DNA of 64,000 bases from Pedobacter schmidteae. Its GTDB lineage: Bacteria; Bacteroidota; Bacteroidia; Sphingobacteriales; Sphingobacteriaceae. The notes below the pieces were generated by a model. It was not told the DNA's origin, ran no database searches, and saw only the letters and a program-made list of their open reading frames with translations. Below, piece after piece: positions 43,559-53,666 of the stretch; the stretch's first letter is position 1; every line of letters starts with the position of its first letter. Both the position numbers and the translations under genes were made by a program. Location: contig NZ_LS999839.1 in the NCBI RefSeq assembly GCF_900564155.1, forward strand, positions 4,399,097 through 4,463,096. Direction: 5' to 3'.

Positions 43559-43738
43559 ATGGAAAAATTCCAAAAAGTGAAGGAACTGGTAGCGCAGGTA
43601 GAAGCAGAAGCCACTAAGTTCTATGAGAACGGTAACGGTGCTGCCGGAACGCGTGTTCGTAAAGCTATGCAGGATTTGAAGGTATTGGCCCAGGAGATCC
43701 GTACTGAGGTGACTGAAAAGAAAAACAGCGCTAAATAA
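43559..43738 (+). CDS. Small histone H1-like (Hc1-type) protein
   Basis: 59 residues from ATG 43559: MEKFQKVKELVAQVEAEATK, then FYENGNGAAGTRVRKAMQDL and a lysine-containing tail ending KKNSAK. This is the short Bacteroidota member of the Hc1 histone-like family, which binds DNA. It lies 62 bases after the DUF3945 remnant and is followed by a good terminator. Such proteins often occur in several copies per genome. Cytoplasmic, nucleoid-associated. Confidence 0.8.
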   Translation: MEKFQKVKELVAQVEAEATKFYENGNGAAGTRVRKAMQDLKVLAQEIRTEVTEKKNSAK

Positions 43739-43761
43739 ATAACAAGTGTTTTGGGAATGGG

Positions 43762-43791
43762 GCCCTGTCTAATTTAGGCAGGGCTTTTTTT
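43762..43791 (+). terminator. Terminator after the histone-like gene
   Basis: GCCCTG pairs with CAGGGC around TCTAATTTAGG, followed by seven T. Confidence 0.9.
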
Positions 43792-43890
43792 GTAGGTATG
43801 CTTCTTTCTCAAATAGCTTGTAGCTGACTGATATCGATTACATAGACGCGTGTAATTCATGTTTTTATGTTGTAAATTAGCTTAACAGAT

Positions 43891-44241
43891 ATGAAAAGAA
43901 TAATCAATGAACAGGTGTCGGATCAGGTGAGGGAACTGTTGGTCAATGAGCCTGATGTCGAAGAAAAGACGATGTTCAGTGGGCACTGCTTCCTGGTTAA
44001 TGGTAAGATGTGCGTTTGTGTAAATCAGGAAGATCTGCTTTGTAGGATTGGCCGCGACCGGGTGGTAGAAGAGCTGGAAAAAGGCATTGCACGGCAAATG
44101 GTGATGAACGGGCGCGCGAGCAAGGATTTCGTATATGTAGCATTAGCCGATATCAACGGAGGCAGGGAACTTGCTTACTGGATTAACCTGTGCCTCTTGT
44201 TTAATCCTCAGGCTAAAGCGACTAAGAAAAAGAAAGGATAG
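43891..44241 (+). CDS. TfoX N-terminal domain protein
   Basis: 116 residues that correspond to the TfoX N-domain: VEEKTMFSGHCFLVNGKMCVCV, DLLCRIGRD and ASKDFVYVALADINGGRELAYWI. In proteobacteria TfoX/Sxy regulates competence, but stand-alone N-domain proteins are widespread with unknown role. The C-terminus ends with a lysine-rich tail. It lies alone with no operon partner. 44242-44559 has no supported gene. Confidence 0.8.
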   Translation: MKRIINEQVSDQVRELLVNEPDVEEKTMFSGHCFLVNGKMCVCVNQEDLLCRIGRDRVVEELEKGIARQMVMNGRASKDFVYVALADINGGRELAYWINLCLLFNPQAKATKKKKG

Positions 44242-44559
44242 ATTTATGAGTATAGCTGTTGGCTCTATTGTACCAACAGGACTGTTACTGATTACCTCTA
44301 GTACAACTTTTAAATTGGGAAGCTGTGAAATTTGTACATCAGAGCTATACCTATTTACGGTTTTAAATTATCTTGTTTGTTTTTAAATTATTATTTTTAC
44401 TTTTGGATAAGGAATCTAGTGCCCCAGTTGTGAGTGACTGAAAATGCTAGGTAAATCAACAATTGACAAGTCATAACAGCAAATTTTGTTAAACCGCTGG
44501 CATGGTTGTCTTTAAACACTCTCGACAACTATCAAGTCCAGCTACTAACAAGATTTGAT

Positions 44560-45225
44560 ATGAAACTTGAAATTACAAAAGCATGCGCTGATTCTTTGCG
44601 CACCTTCACCCAAAACAATTACGAAATCCATTTAAAATCCACACATGCACATGAAATTGTGGCGGCTTATTTCGGATATTCGTCTCGTGCAGCGCTGCTT
44701 GCCGACAAAAAATGTCCTATTGGAACCCTAAAAGATGCGGAACTGATTATCTTAAACGATCCAATGCTGCGGATAGAACAGCGCCTAAAAACCTTGGCAA
44801 ACCTGCCATCAGGGCTCCCTTCCAGCGATATTCTTGCAGTGGAAATTTACAAGACAACTATCACCAACGAACAATTGTCCGAGAAAGTCTGGACAGATTT
44901 CAAAGAGATGGCGATCGCCTATGCCGAAGATAGGGTATTTCATAATGAGAAAATGGAGAGAATGATGGGATTTGAAGGATTTGACCAAAGGGAGCTGGAC
45001 TGGCTTATCCAGGTGAATATTAAAACTCTGGAAACCGATGTACTGATGACTGTGACATACAATTACCCGGCAAAGGCGAAAAAGCCGTTCAGGCATGCAT
45101 CAGTAGCGGTAACGCTGCCACGTATTGCTGGAAATGTTGGTTATGGTGAACCCAAAGTCCTTCCAACCTTTTATAACGGCCATTTTAGCGACCCGGACTT
45201 CAGGTTAAAACATGGTATCGATTAA
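44560..45225 (+). CDS. Hypothetical protein with HAHEIVAAYFGY-type N-terminus
   Basis: I use ATG 44560 (MKLEITKACADSLRTFTQ), 221 residues; the frame extends 54 bases further through a TTG. The N-terminal KSTHAHEIVAAYFGYSSRAALLADK segment is a recurrent small domain on plasmid and mobile-element proteins whose role I do not know. The centre is helical and the C-terminus beta-rich (RHASVAVTLPRIAG). A terminator follows at 45331. Confidence 0.55.
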   Translation: MKLEITKACADSLRTFTQNNYEIHLKSTHAHEIVAAYFGYSSRAALLADKKCPIGTLKDAELIILNDPMLRIEQRLKTLANLPSGLPSSDILAVEIYKTTITNEQLSEKVWTDFKEMAIAYAEDRVFHNEKMERMMGFEGFDQRELDWLIQVNIKTLETDVLMTVTYNYPAKAKKPFRHASVAVTLPRIAGNVGYGEPKVLPTFYNGHFSDPDFRLKHGID

Positions 45226-45330
45226 CTATCGTCGGAATAATTCCAAGATTGTCGTAGCTTAAGGTTGTTCAAAACTTCAATTACTGATCAATTTTTGGCC
45301 ATCCTGGGAAGCTAGAAAATTCAAGTTGAT

Positions 45331-45357
45331 AACCCCACTCCGTCCGAGTGGGGTTTT
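45331..45357 (+). terminator. Terminator downstream of 45225
   Basis: AACCCCACTC and GAGTGGGGTT around CGTCC, then TTTAT. Good stem and U-tract. Confidence 0.85.
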
Positions 45358-45542
45358 TATTTGCATAATTTCCCGCTTAACTTATCCTGCCAACAACACA
45401 GGGAAGAGCCACTATTTCGATAATCTAAACCATGCGAAATCAGTAGTCAGGACACTGATTTCTTGGATTGTGCCAACGGTACCGGGAATATTAATGCGCT
45501 GTGATATTCGCTGTAAGCTGAATGTGGCTATCTTTGCCCGAG

Positions 45543-46160
45543 ATGAAAAAACAGCAGATTCAGGATACTTTCGGAAATATTGATATTTACTTATTTGACC
45601 AGTTGCTCAAAGGCACATATGATGATTGTCATAAGATTTTAGATGCTGGTTGCGGAACAGGAAGAAACCTGCTGTATTTGTTGAAAAGTGGTGCAAATGT
45701 TTTTGGGGTCGATCAAAACCCGGAAGCCATTGCGCAATTGAGAACCCTTTCTAGCGCATTTCCCCAGGTTGATCCGGATGAGAATTTTAAGGTAGCTTCA
45801 GTTGAGCAGCTGCCCTTTGAAAATGAAACCTTTGATCTGGTTATCAGTAGTGCTGTATTACATTTTGCAGAAAACCTCAGTCATTTTGAAGCTATGCTGA
45901 ATTCCATGTGGGGTGTGCTTAAGCCCGGAGGGTATTTTTTCTGCCGGCTCGCCTCCGAGATCGGAATTGAATCCTTAGTTAGGTTTATTGGAAACGGTAG
46001 GTACTTGCTTCCAGATGGATCGGAGCGATTCCTTGTCAACCAGGAGATGCTGCTCAGACTCACCAAAAAAATAGGCGGAGAACTTCACGAGCCTATTAAA
46101 ACTACTAATGTTCAAAACATGAGAAGTATGACTACCTGGTACGTGCGTAAAGCGATATAA
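45543..46160 (+). CDS. SAM-dependent class I methyltransferase
   Basis: 205 residues from ATG 45543 (MKKQQIQDTFGNIDIY). The Rossmann motifs are ILDAGCGTGRNLLYLL (motif I), VFGVDQNPEAI (motif II), FDLVISSAVLHF (motif IV) and LKPGGYFFCRL (motif V). The target could be a small molecule or protein; no DNA-methylase NPPY or DPPY motif is seen, so it is not a restriction-modification enzyme. Isolated gene in the accessory region. Confidence 0.85.
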   Translation: MKKQQIQDTFGNIDIYLFDQLLKGTYDDCHKILDAGCGTGRNLLYLLKSGANVFGVDQNPEAIAQLRTLSSAFPQVDPDENFKVASVEQLPFENETFDLVISSAVLHFAENLSHFEAMLNSMWGVLKPGGYFFCRLASEIGIESLVRFIGNGRYLLPDGSERFLVNQEMLLRLTKKIGGELHEPIKTTNVQNMRSMTTWYVRKAI

Positions 46161-46246
46161 TCCTGATTTTATTTTTTTGCAACTCAAATACTACATTTCT
46201 GTGTTTTAGACAAAAACGTTGGCATCAGATATGCATATACAATGCA

Positions 46247-49200
46247 TTATATCTCTTTTAACAACTTTGAACTCTGGATTTCGAGTTTACGCCTGTTAAG
46301 ATATTCTAAACTCAATTGATTCTGGGGAGAACTATTTATCGTAGAGATCTGAGGTTCGAAATCATCCAAAAGCCGATTGAAATATACCTGTTCCTTATCT
46401 TCTTGGCCTGTAATTCGCCAAACGAACGAACTATGCCTAAACAAATTTAAGAGCTCAGGATAAAACCTTTGTTGAACGCAAAATAGCCAAAGTGCGCGAT
46501 GACAATCGTGAAAAAGGCTACTCATACGTTGACCATATAAGTAAGTATAAGCCATATTAAGCATTTGCAAGGACTCATGATCTAATATCTCGTCACTATT
46601 TTCTAAAGTATTTAAGCACTTTGCCACTACAGCCCTAATTGTATTATATTCATCTTCGCCATCCTTAACTATTTTGGTAAGTCTTTTTTCTTTTTCTTGC
46701 GCTCCAGCGAAGTCTGCGGCAATGTTGATGGAGATATTGTCTGCAAGTACTTTCGCATTTATTTTATTTGCGGATCTTTCCAGTGTCCTAAGTTTGCCTA
46801 ATAATTCCTCACCTTTCAGTGTAGACTCGGCAATAATATATTTTGCGGTCAAACTCATGCTGCTTCCATTCCCTGCAGTTTTTTCGATTTTTTTTGCACA
46901 TTCTATTGCCTTGTCATATTGTTTCAAACTCATATGTGCATAGGCCAAATTTGTTAGCAGCGAATTGATTTCGATATTTGAAAACTGATTTCCTTCCATG
47001 TCAAGTGATTCTTGGCAAACCAAAATTGAGCGCTCAGTTATACCATTCATTCGCAAGGATTTGCCTAGAACTTTGGTTATGGTGGCTTTCAGCCTGTTTA
47101 ATTTTGTGTTTTTTAAGAGATTGTATACCTCTTCTGAGGTCATTTGCGAATTCTTGTAGTCGTCCATGTCAAGGATATGCTCGCAGTAATTTACAGCTAG
47201 GGTAGCAGATCGTTCAATTTCGAACTCGTCTTGATTATTGATAGCTTGAGCCAAAAGGCTCCTAACAATAAGCTGGCAATTGTCAATATTTAGGTATTTG
47301 CTTCGAGTTTTGATTGTTGATGAATGAATGTTTTTTATACTGCCTTCTCTCCATTTTGATCCGAAATATAGATTACAAGCATTTTTAAGAATTTCGTCTT
47401 TTTCATTTTCGGTTATCATAATTCCAATAAAATCCCGTATATGCTTTGGAACACGAAACAATTTTATCTGATATGTTTCTGCATCATCTTCGACATTTGA
47501 GAAAACTCTGTTCTTAACTATTATCTCTAGCAATGATAAACTTACTAGTTCTCCAATCTGTTCCAAACTTATAGGCTCGGTGCTGATAAAACGTTTCAAA
47601 TTGTTAAACGTCTCCCCATAACTTAGTATGGTTAATATTTTAAGTAACTTAAAACTTCTCAGCCTTTGTTTGTTGGTTGAATCAGAAAACAAGCTCAAGG
47701 TCTGTTGCAAGGCTTTCGGGATCGACTCAAAGTCCACAATCTCATTAGCAGACTCATATTGCAATTCGATGAGTTCGTCAAATGAGGCGTATTTGAGATT
47801 AGACATGAATTTATCGATCTTATTGGGTAATCCACCTGTTGCCGAGACAAGTTTTTCAAGATTCTCGGTTCTGGTTAAATATTCTTCCGAATTTGGATGA
47901 CTTTCAATGTACGTCTTTATTTCAGGCGCGTCTAAAGGAGACAGCTTAACTGTTCTTTTCTCGAATTTTTCGTCCGGTGCCTGCCTTGAAATTAAAATAA
48001 CAAATGTATTCGGGCAGAAATCTGTGATAGATTTGATTAATTTGATAAAACTGAGAAATGCATTAGGAGTTCGGTACATTCCAACCTGAAGCTGATTAAA
48101 CACAAGAAGGTGGTTGTCTAATCCGCTTATTTTATTGCAAAAATTTGCCAAAGACATGCCCGCCTGTTCGTTGAAGGCTTCTAATAAATCATGGTCTGAT
48201 ACAGCATCTTCACAGTTAACTATGAAATTATTTCTGTTGTCAATATTTAACCTCTCACATACACTTCCAATAAACTCATCGTCGCTTAAGCTCCAGTCAG
48301 TGATCAACCAGCAGTAATTATCGTTTGAAAGGTGTTTAATAAACTCCTCCTGCTCTATCAGCCGTATGTTTACATGTTGAGGGAGTTTTGAATATTGAAC
48401 TCTCGGCACTTGCTCAAGATCTCCGTTATATTTTTTTTTCTCTGAATCTAATATACCTTGTGTCTCTGCTGACAGCCCCGGTGATAAAGATTCAGCTTCT
48501 ACATTTTTTGTTTCGGATACCTCATGAATGATTTCCTCTTTATTCTCAGGGATAGTGGCAAACAGATGTACAACTTCGATAAAAGACCTTTTGTTCAGCT
48601 CAAATCCGTAATCTTCCGCAATTCTATAACTTCCACCTCCGTGTAGTTGATGCGCAGTTCTGGGATATATATTTTCAATAATTTCAGTAGATGTTATTTC
48701 ATAAGAACCTGCAATATAACCATGAATCCTGTTTTGGACATCGTTAATTTTCTCCAGCCCAAATAGCGATGGAGCTAGCTGGACCCTACGTTTTGAAGAA
48801 CCTATCTGGCCATATTCGTCCATTGATGGTTCATGAAGATGGCCACAAAGGTGATTGAAATAGGTTTCAGGCGGGTTGATCTCACTATTATAAAAGCCTA
48901 AAGACTCTGGCTCATACCATTTCATGTCATGATGAGTTAACAACAGCGAGATATCTGCTTCGTTTGCCCATGTGAGTGGGTCTGAGCTAGTCAAAGCATG
49001 TATTTGTAAAGGATTTATCGCCAATTTACCTTTGTAGTCCTCATTTGTGAATTCTAAGAACGCTGTATTTAGACCAACAACTTTCAGCTTCAATTCGTCG
49101 AAAGTCATGACTGCAGAAATGTCGCCAGGTATCATACCATATTGTAAATCTGGTTTCGGAATAGTGATATCATTGTACCATGAAGTAAAATTCACAAAAC

Positions 49201-49609
49201 ATTGGTTCAGTAATTCGCTATACCCTGCCTCCTGAAAATATTCCCAGAATTCTGCCTTTGTCTCTTTATCATGGCTGTATCTTCGCAGAACCTTTACGAT
49301 GGGATGCCTTAAGTCCGGCCTAAGCAGATCATGATTGCCGGGGATTGCGATTAGATATGGATTGCATCCCATTTGATTGAAAACCTTCCACAATTCATTT
49401 AAGAACACGTTGAGCTCATCAAATTCTTCCTTTTTCCCAGAAAATGTTAAATCGCCGGTAAAGAAAACTACATCGAACTTGCCTATTTCTTCTTTTAGCC
49501 TTTCTAGATCTCGAAATAGCTCCTTCTTTAATTTCGGCAATAAAATATTTTGACCTTTTTGGCCATAGTGTAGGTCGGAAAAATGGAGCCAGTTAATTTT
49601 TTTTGACAT
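46247..49609 (-). CDS. Metallophosphoesterase with degenerate STAND-like NTPase and helical repeats
   Basis: 1120 residues from ATG 49609. Residues 1-265 are a calcineurin-like metallophosphoesterase with all metal motifs: SDLH (11-14), GDLT (52-55), GNHD (91-94), THH (225-227) and GHLHEP (256-261). A second module (about 410-690) has the layout of a STAND ATPase, but the Walker A site reads ITDWSLSDDEF and Walker B reads LLVFNQL, so ATP binding is doubtful. The C-terminal 400 residues form TPR-like helical repeats. Effector, switch and sensor order resembles Avs-type defence proteins. It is divergent from a nuclease gene 315 bases away. Confidence 0.75.
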   Translation of the reverse strand: MSKKINWLHFSDLHYGQKGQNILLPKLKKELFRDLERLKEEIGKFDVVFFTGDLTFSGKKEEFDELNVFLNELWKVFNQMGCNPYLIAIPGNHDLLRPDLRHPIVKVLRRYSHDKETKAEFWEYFQEAGYSELLNQCFVNFTSWYNDITIPKPDLQYGMIPGDISAVMTFDELKLKVVGLNTAFLEFTNEDYKGKLAINPLQIHALTSSDPLTWANEADISLLLTHHDMKWYEPESLGFYNSEINPPETYFNHLCGHLHEPSMDEYGQIGSSKRRVQLAPSLFGLEKINDVQNRIHGYIAGSYEITSTEIIENIYPRTAHQLHGGGSYRIAEDYGFELNKRSFIEVVHLFATIPENKEEIIHEVSETKNVEAESLSPGLSAETQGILDSEKKKYNGDLEQVPRVQYSKLPQHVNIRLIEQEEFIKHLSNDNYCWLITDWSLSDDEFIGSVCERLNIDNRNNFIVNCEDAVSDHDLLEAFNEQAGMSLANFCNKISGLDNHLLVFNQLQVGMYRTPNAFLSFIKLIKSITDFCPNTFVILISRQAPDEKFEKRTVKLSPLDAPEIKTYIESHPNSEEYLTRTENLEKLVSATGGLPNKIDKFMSNLKYASFDELIELQYESANEIVDFESIPKALQQTLSLFSDSTNKQRLRSFKLLKILTILSYGETFNNLKRFISTEPISLEQIGELVSLSLLEIIVKNRVFSNVEDDAETYQIKLFRVPKHIRDFIGIMITENEKDEILKNACNLYFGSKWREGSIKNIHSSTIKTRSKYLNIDNCQLIVRSLLAQAINNQDEFEIERSATLAVNYCEHILDMDDYKNSQMTSEEVYNLLKNTKLNRLKATITKVLGKSLRMNGITERSILVCQESLDMEGNQFSNIEINSLLTNLAYAHMSLKQYDKAIECAKKIEKTAGNGSSMSLTAKYIIAESTLKGEELLGKLRTLERSANKINAKVLADNISINIAADFAGAQEKEKRLTKIVKDGEDEYNTIRAVVAKCLNTLENSDEILDHESLQMLNMAYTYLYGQRMSSLFHDCHRALWLFCVQQRFYPELLNLFRHSSFVWRITGQEDKEQVYFNRLLDDFEPQISTINSSPQNQLSLEYLNRRKLEIQSSKLLKEI

Positions 49610-49923
49610 TTGGTCGTTTGTTGGTAAACAAATATATCTATTTAAGATCAAAGCGCTGTCTAGAATAGACAATTCTGATGTTTTGAATGCCAGAATTGTA
49701 GGTCGATAGGAGACGCAAATGTCAGCTTGTAAGAAAGAAATGCTCGCATGTGGGAACTGATTGATATATAGGTTTTTGAAAGCGATTCTGGAACGAGTTT
49801 TTTATCAATGTATTAATGAGTGGTCTATCCAAGGCTACCTACGCTCTCTAATCGTCATTAGTTCCCACCGCTTTCCGGAACTTTGCATCCCGAATGGTAT
49901 ATTTGGGATATAAAATTTGAATT

Positions 49924-51615
49924 ATGCTCGATCAAACTGAAATATTTGCATTAAACTTAGAATCTGAGGAAATAAAGTTGCTATCCGATGGAGGGATAAA
50001 GGTTTATGAAGGGTCGGCTGGCTATCTGACCTCACTTAGTTATGGTAACAGAAACACCTTACAATGTTTACCGAATTTTGATTTACCAAGCAATTTTCAC
50101 GAATACCAAGTTGGGATTTTAGACTTGACAAACGAAAATCGTGTGGCATATTCTTTAGCCGAACATGAGCATAAGAATACCAAAACGAACGACCACGCTT
50201 ATCTGTTCTGCGAAAAGCCCCAGGATCTTTTCGATCCAAGACCATTTTCACTTTTTCTTTTTGGGGACAATTTTCAGGAACGATTTCAAAATGGGTTTTT
50301 ATTGATCATCTTCTGCTCGGAAGATACTGCAGTTAGATATACCCAAAATAGGAGCACCTATTTTTATAAGAAGCCATACGACTTTTTACGCTATGCTCCC
50401 CAAACAAGTAATAGGATAGGAAAGAAAACAAAAATCCCCAAAGAAGAAGGAGATCTGTTTACGTTCCTTAAAAAATACAATGATAAGTTTCATTATGCTG
50501 TGACTTTCGATTTGCCGGACAAGCGGATTAATGGAGAATATGTTCCAGATCCTGAATATACTCCTTTAGTTCTAACTAATGATGATAAAATAGCAGGTTG
50601 CTCTTGGCATAATGATCAATCAGGAATTTTCTTTTTTCCGAAGTTGGACAATAAAGCCAAATTCTTAGAAGAATTTCTCACCGAGGTTGCACCAACAATA
50701 TTTCCCCACTTGTTTCCTGATATTATCAAAGACAAGTGGCTTGAACAAGACCGTTATCATTTGCCCAATCAAAACCGTCTGCTTGAGGAAAAGAGAAAAT
50801 TGAAAAAAGAGTTCGATGCCGCAATGTCTTCGAAAAATGTGGAGATTGAGGAGAACAAAATGCAATTTCAATTTTTAACCCAAATGATTACCAAAACAGG
50901 TGATGAGTTGGTCGATAGTGTATTGCAATTTGTGCAATGGCTTGGATTCGAATCAGCGGTGGATGCCGATAAAGAAAGAGTTGGGACGTTAAAGGAAGAG
51001 GATATAAAAATTGAGACTGATCTGGGACTAATTATAATCGAAGTGAAAGGTATAGGTGGTGTACCTTCAGATTCTGATTGCAGTCAAATTGGAAAGGTTA
51101 GAACCAGGAGACAAAAGGAGAGAAAAAGCTTTGAGGTTTTTGGACTTTTTGTGGTAAATCATGAACGTCATAAACCTGCCGCCACGAGGTTGAATCCGCC
51201 TTTCAGTAATGAACAACTAAATGATGCTAATTATGATGACCGAGGGCTTATTACAACCTGGCAGTTATTCAATATCTATCATGCAATTGAAAACGGTATC
51301 TTGACAAAAGATCAGATCAAAAAATGCTTCTATCGCCAGGGGTATTTAGATTTTATACCCGATGGAATGATAAATCTGGGTGTAGCCGCACAGGTTTATT
51401 CTAAGATTTCTGTAATCATATTGATCCTGAATGGTACTGTAGCGCTAAAGCCAGGCGATAAGCTCCTCTATAAAATTGGTGATGAGTTTAAAACCGTAAC
51501 CATTGAGTCTATTAAGTTTAATGAGGAGGAGGTTCAATCCGCTAATAATGGCGAATTTGGTTTAAAGCTTAACGAATTAGTTCCCAAGACTGCGGAATTA
51601 TATGCTTATTCTTAA
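49924..51615 (+). CDS. PD-(D/E)XK nuclease-like protein with C-terminal beta barrel
   Basis: 563 residues. An unrecognised N-terminal part (1-260) and a coiled segment (285-312) precede a restriction-endonuclease-like core: GDELVDSVLQFVQWLGF (Glu328), EEDIKIE (Asp360) and IIIEVKG (Glu373-x-Lys375), the full PD-(D/E)XK set. The C-terminal NGTVALKPGDKLLYKIGDEF region resembles an elongation-factor-type beta barrel. It likely cuts DNA or RNA in a defence context. No methyltransferase partner is adjacent, so it is not a standard restriction system. Confidence 0.65.
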   Translation: MLDQTEIFALNLESEEIKLLSDGGIKVYEGSAGYLTSLSYGNRNTLQCLPNFDLPSNFHEYQVGILDLTNENRVAYSLAEHEHKNTKTNDHAYLFCEKPQDLFDPRPFSLFLFGDNFQERFQNGFLLIIFCSEDTAVRYTQNRSTYFYKKPYDFLRYAPQTSNRIGKKTKIPKEEGDLFTFLKKYNDKFHYAVTFDLPDKRINGEYVPDPEYTPLVLTNDDKIAGCSWHNDQSGIFFFPKLDNKAKFLEEFLTEVAPTIFPHLFPDIIKDKWLEQDRYHLPNQNRLLEEKRKLKKEFDAAMSSKNVEIEENKMQFQFLTQMITKTGDELVDSVLQFVQWLGFESAVDADKERVGTLKEEDIKIETDLGLIIIEVKGIGGVPSDSDCSQIGKVRTRRQKERKSFEVFGLFVVNHERHKPAATRLNPPFSNEQLNDANYDDRGLITTWQLFNIYHAIENGILTKDQIKKCFYRQGYLDFIPDGMINLGVAAQVYSKISVIILILNGTVALKPGDKLLYKIGDEFKTVTIESIKFNEEEVQSANNGEFGLKLNELVPKTAELYAYS

Positions 51616-51785
51616 TCTGGGAGGACTAGATAATAGCTGATTTTAACGTATATGAGCCCAATAAATCCCACCTATTTTGTCCATTTCATGATCAATTTTT
51701 TTTGTATTTTAGGGTTATTTTTATCTAAACTTGGAATAAGTTCGTTTTTCTACTCACAGAATCTTACCCGAATTCGTTTGCTTCA

Positions 51786-52397
51786 TCACTTTGTTGTAAA
51801 GTGATTAATCCAGGTGTTATTGCTGTACAAAGTAGACTGATAGATTTTACCTTTAAACCCCAGATTTTTAATGACTGCTTTTAAGCTTTCAAAGACCGGT
51901 CGTGAGATTTTATTGGTGATGGTGATTTTTCTGATGATGCTTAAATCAATCGGGATTTCATAGGTCGCTTGTTGTTCTTTGTTACTGGTGAGCAGGATTC
52001 TATATTCTTTTTCTGGTTTGTATGGCAGCCACTTCAGGTATGGGGAGAGTACTGGGTTTAAAAGGCTGAGGTTTCTTAAACTTAGGTATTCAGCCTTTCC
52101 ATGACCGATACCAGCATCATTAAGGGTATTGAAGAGTTTTTCCTGGCTGAATTCAATGCAGCATCCGCTGGTACCGCTTGCAAAGGCATTCCAGTGGTGG
52201 ATGGCTTCACCATAGGAAAGGCACAAGGCGTAGGTACTTTTTGCGTCCTGTTGTTTTTGGTAGGCTTGCATGGTTGCGCGGTCGTTAAAGTCTTCCCAGG
52301 TGGCCGGATTCAGCAGCACGAGCTTTTGTCGGGTGATCATGTCAATAAGGAAGGGCAGGGTGGTAAAACGATTCAGTTTTTTTATTCCGGGAGCCAT
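51786..52397 (-). CDS. DUF2971 family protein
   Basis: 203 residues. RFTTLPFLIDMITRQKLVLLNPATWEDFND and YALCLSYGEAIHHWNAFASGTSGCCIEF follow DUF2971, proteins of unknown role that are often found in defence islands. ATG at 52397 gives MAPGIKKLNRF. It is convergent with the nuclease gene and divergent from the DUF4365 gene. Confidence 0.8.
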   Translation of the reverse strand: MAPGIKKLNRFTTLPFLIDMITRQKLVLLNPATWEDFNDRATMQAYQKQQDAKSTYALCLSYGEAIHHWNAFASGTSGCCIEFSQEKLFNTLNDAGIGHGKAEYLSLRNLSLLNPVLSPYLKWLPYKPEKEYRILLTSNKEQQATYEIPIDLSIIRKITITNKISRPVFESLKAVIKNLGFKGKIYQSTLYSNNTWINHFTTK

Positions 52398-52631
52398 CAG
52401 CTTTAATTTAATGATTATTTATATAGTTGATTACAATATAGTGTGTTGTGCCGGATAAGTCAACACGGAATTTTCACGTTGATATAGCTTTGTTAAATCT
52501 TAAGCGAGCAGTGCGTTGTTATTTCTTCCTGATGAATTGATGTAAAGCCTTTTATTAAAGCTCTTGCAGGTAGACTCTATGATAATTTCTCTGATCTGGC
52601 ATGTTTTAGTTATTTTGCTTTTTAAACTGAA

Positions 52632-53666
52632 ATGGGCATCCTGAAACTGGATCAAAAACTATCTAAAATGAAATACAATAGCGAAGAAAGGATCGGAGTT
52701 TATTCGGTTGGTAAAATTTTCACCCAACAGTTCAAATGGATTTTTAGAGAGCAGCCGATAAATGACTTTGGTGTAGACGCTTTTGTTGAAATAACAAGCA
52801 TTGGCCTAGATTTAAATACGTTCTCGCCAACGGGAAGACTAATCGGTGTTCAAATCAAATCAGGGAAAAGCTACTTTAAAGAATCACGAGATGATCACTT
52901 TGTATTTCGTGGCTCAAAGAGACACTTGGAATATTGGTTAAATCACTCAATTCCTGTGATCATTGTACTTTATGATCAGGTTTCTGATCTTGCATATTGG
53001 CAAGAAGTCGATAAATCAACGGTTATTTTAACAGGTAAATCATTCAAACTTAAAATCCCAAAGAAAAATGTATTGCAAAATACTGATCGTTATGTACTTT
53101 CCAATATTGCGCTCTTTAAAAATACATATCAATACAAGCTGTGGCAGGTACAATCATCGATCGAGCAGATTAGGCTGCTTCTGGAAAGAAAGCAATTGTA
53201 CCTGTACATAGAAATCGACAACGTTCCAAGATCGGATGAATACCACATTTCACTTGTAGTTATGAATGAGGACTGTGACAGTTACCCTGAAGTGTTTTAC
53301 AACTGGGACTTTGAAGATCCCAGCCGTTTTGAACACAACTTTTTTACGATAACAGGCCAAAGCCTGAAGGAGGCGTTAAATGACATAATACCTTGGGCAG
53401 ATCTATTTATCAATGGCCGCGAGTTTACAGATGAAATATTAACGAGAGAAATTGCAAACGATATTTTATCCTGTGGCCAGGAAGAATTTGTTCTAGATGT
53501 TGCAGAACTAGCTGACAGGGAGTCTTTTCTGGAACTCGCTTGTTATCTGACAGGTTCGTATTATTTTAAACTGGAATTAAAAGCAAACGAGCTGAGCCGG
53601 GCATTTCTTTTGGTAGATGCATTTTTAAATAAGGAGCCTATCGTTAAAAATCGTATTTATCTATAG
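52632..53666 (+). CDS. DUF4365-type nuclease-fold protein
   Basis: 344 residues. The N-terminal 150 contain the DUF4365 pattern: SEERIGVYSVGKIFTQQF, NDFGVDAFVEI and GVQIKSGKSYF, a PD-(D/E)XK-like nuclease with an Asp and Gln-x-Lys active strand. The C-terminal half is a separate domain of unknown role. ATG 52632; a second Met at 52668 (MKYNSEER) is possible. Members stand alone or with ATPases in defence islands. Confidence 0.75.
   Translation: MGILKLDQKLSKMKYNSEERIGVYSVGKIFTQQFKWIFREQPINDFGVDAFVEITSIGLDLNTFSPTGRLIGVQIKSGKSYFKESRDDHFVFRGSKRHLEYWLNHSIPVIIVLYDQVSDLAYWQEVDKSTVILTGKSFKLKIPKKNVLQNTDRYVLSNIALFKNTYQYKLWQVQSSIEQIRLLLERKQLYLYIEIDNVPRSDEYHISLVVMNEDCDSYPEVFYNWDFEDPSRFEHNFFTITGQSLKEALNDIIPWADLFINGREFTDEILTREIANDILSCGQEEFVLDVAELADRESFLELACYLTGSYYFKLELKANELSRAFLLVDAFLNKEPIVKNRIYL

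Noticed and set aside
45326..45583. 85-codon frame overlapping a terminator and the methyltransferase start
   Set aside because: It begins in the terminator stem and is out of frame with a clear methyltransferase gene.
49924..51615. Type II restriction-modification system
   Set aside because: No DNA methyltransferase is adjacent; the methyltransferase at 45543 lacks DNA-methylase motifs.
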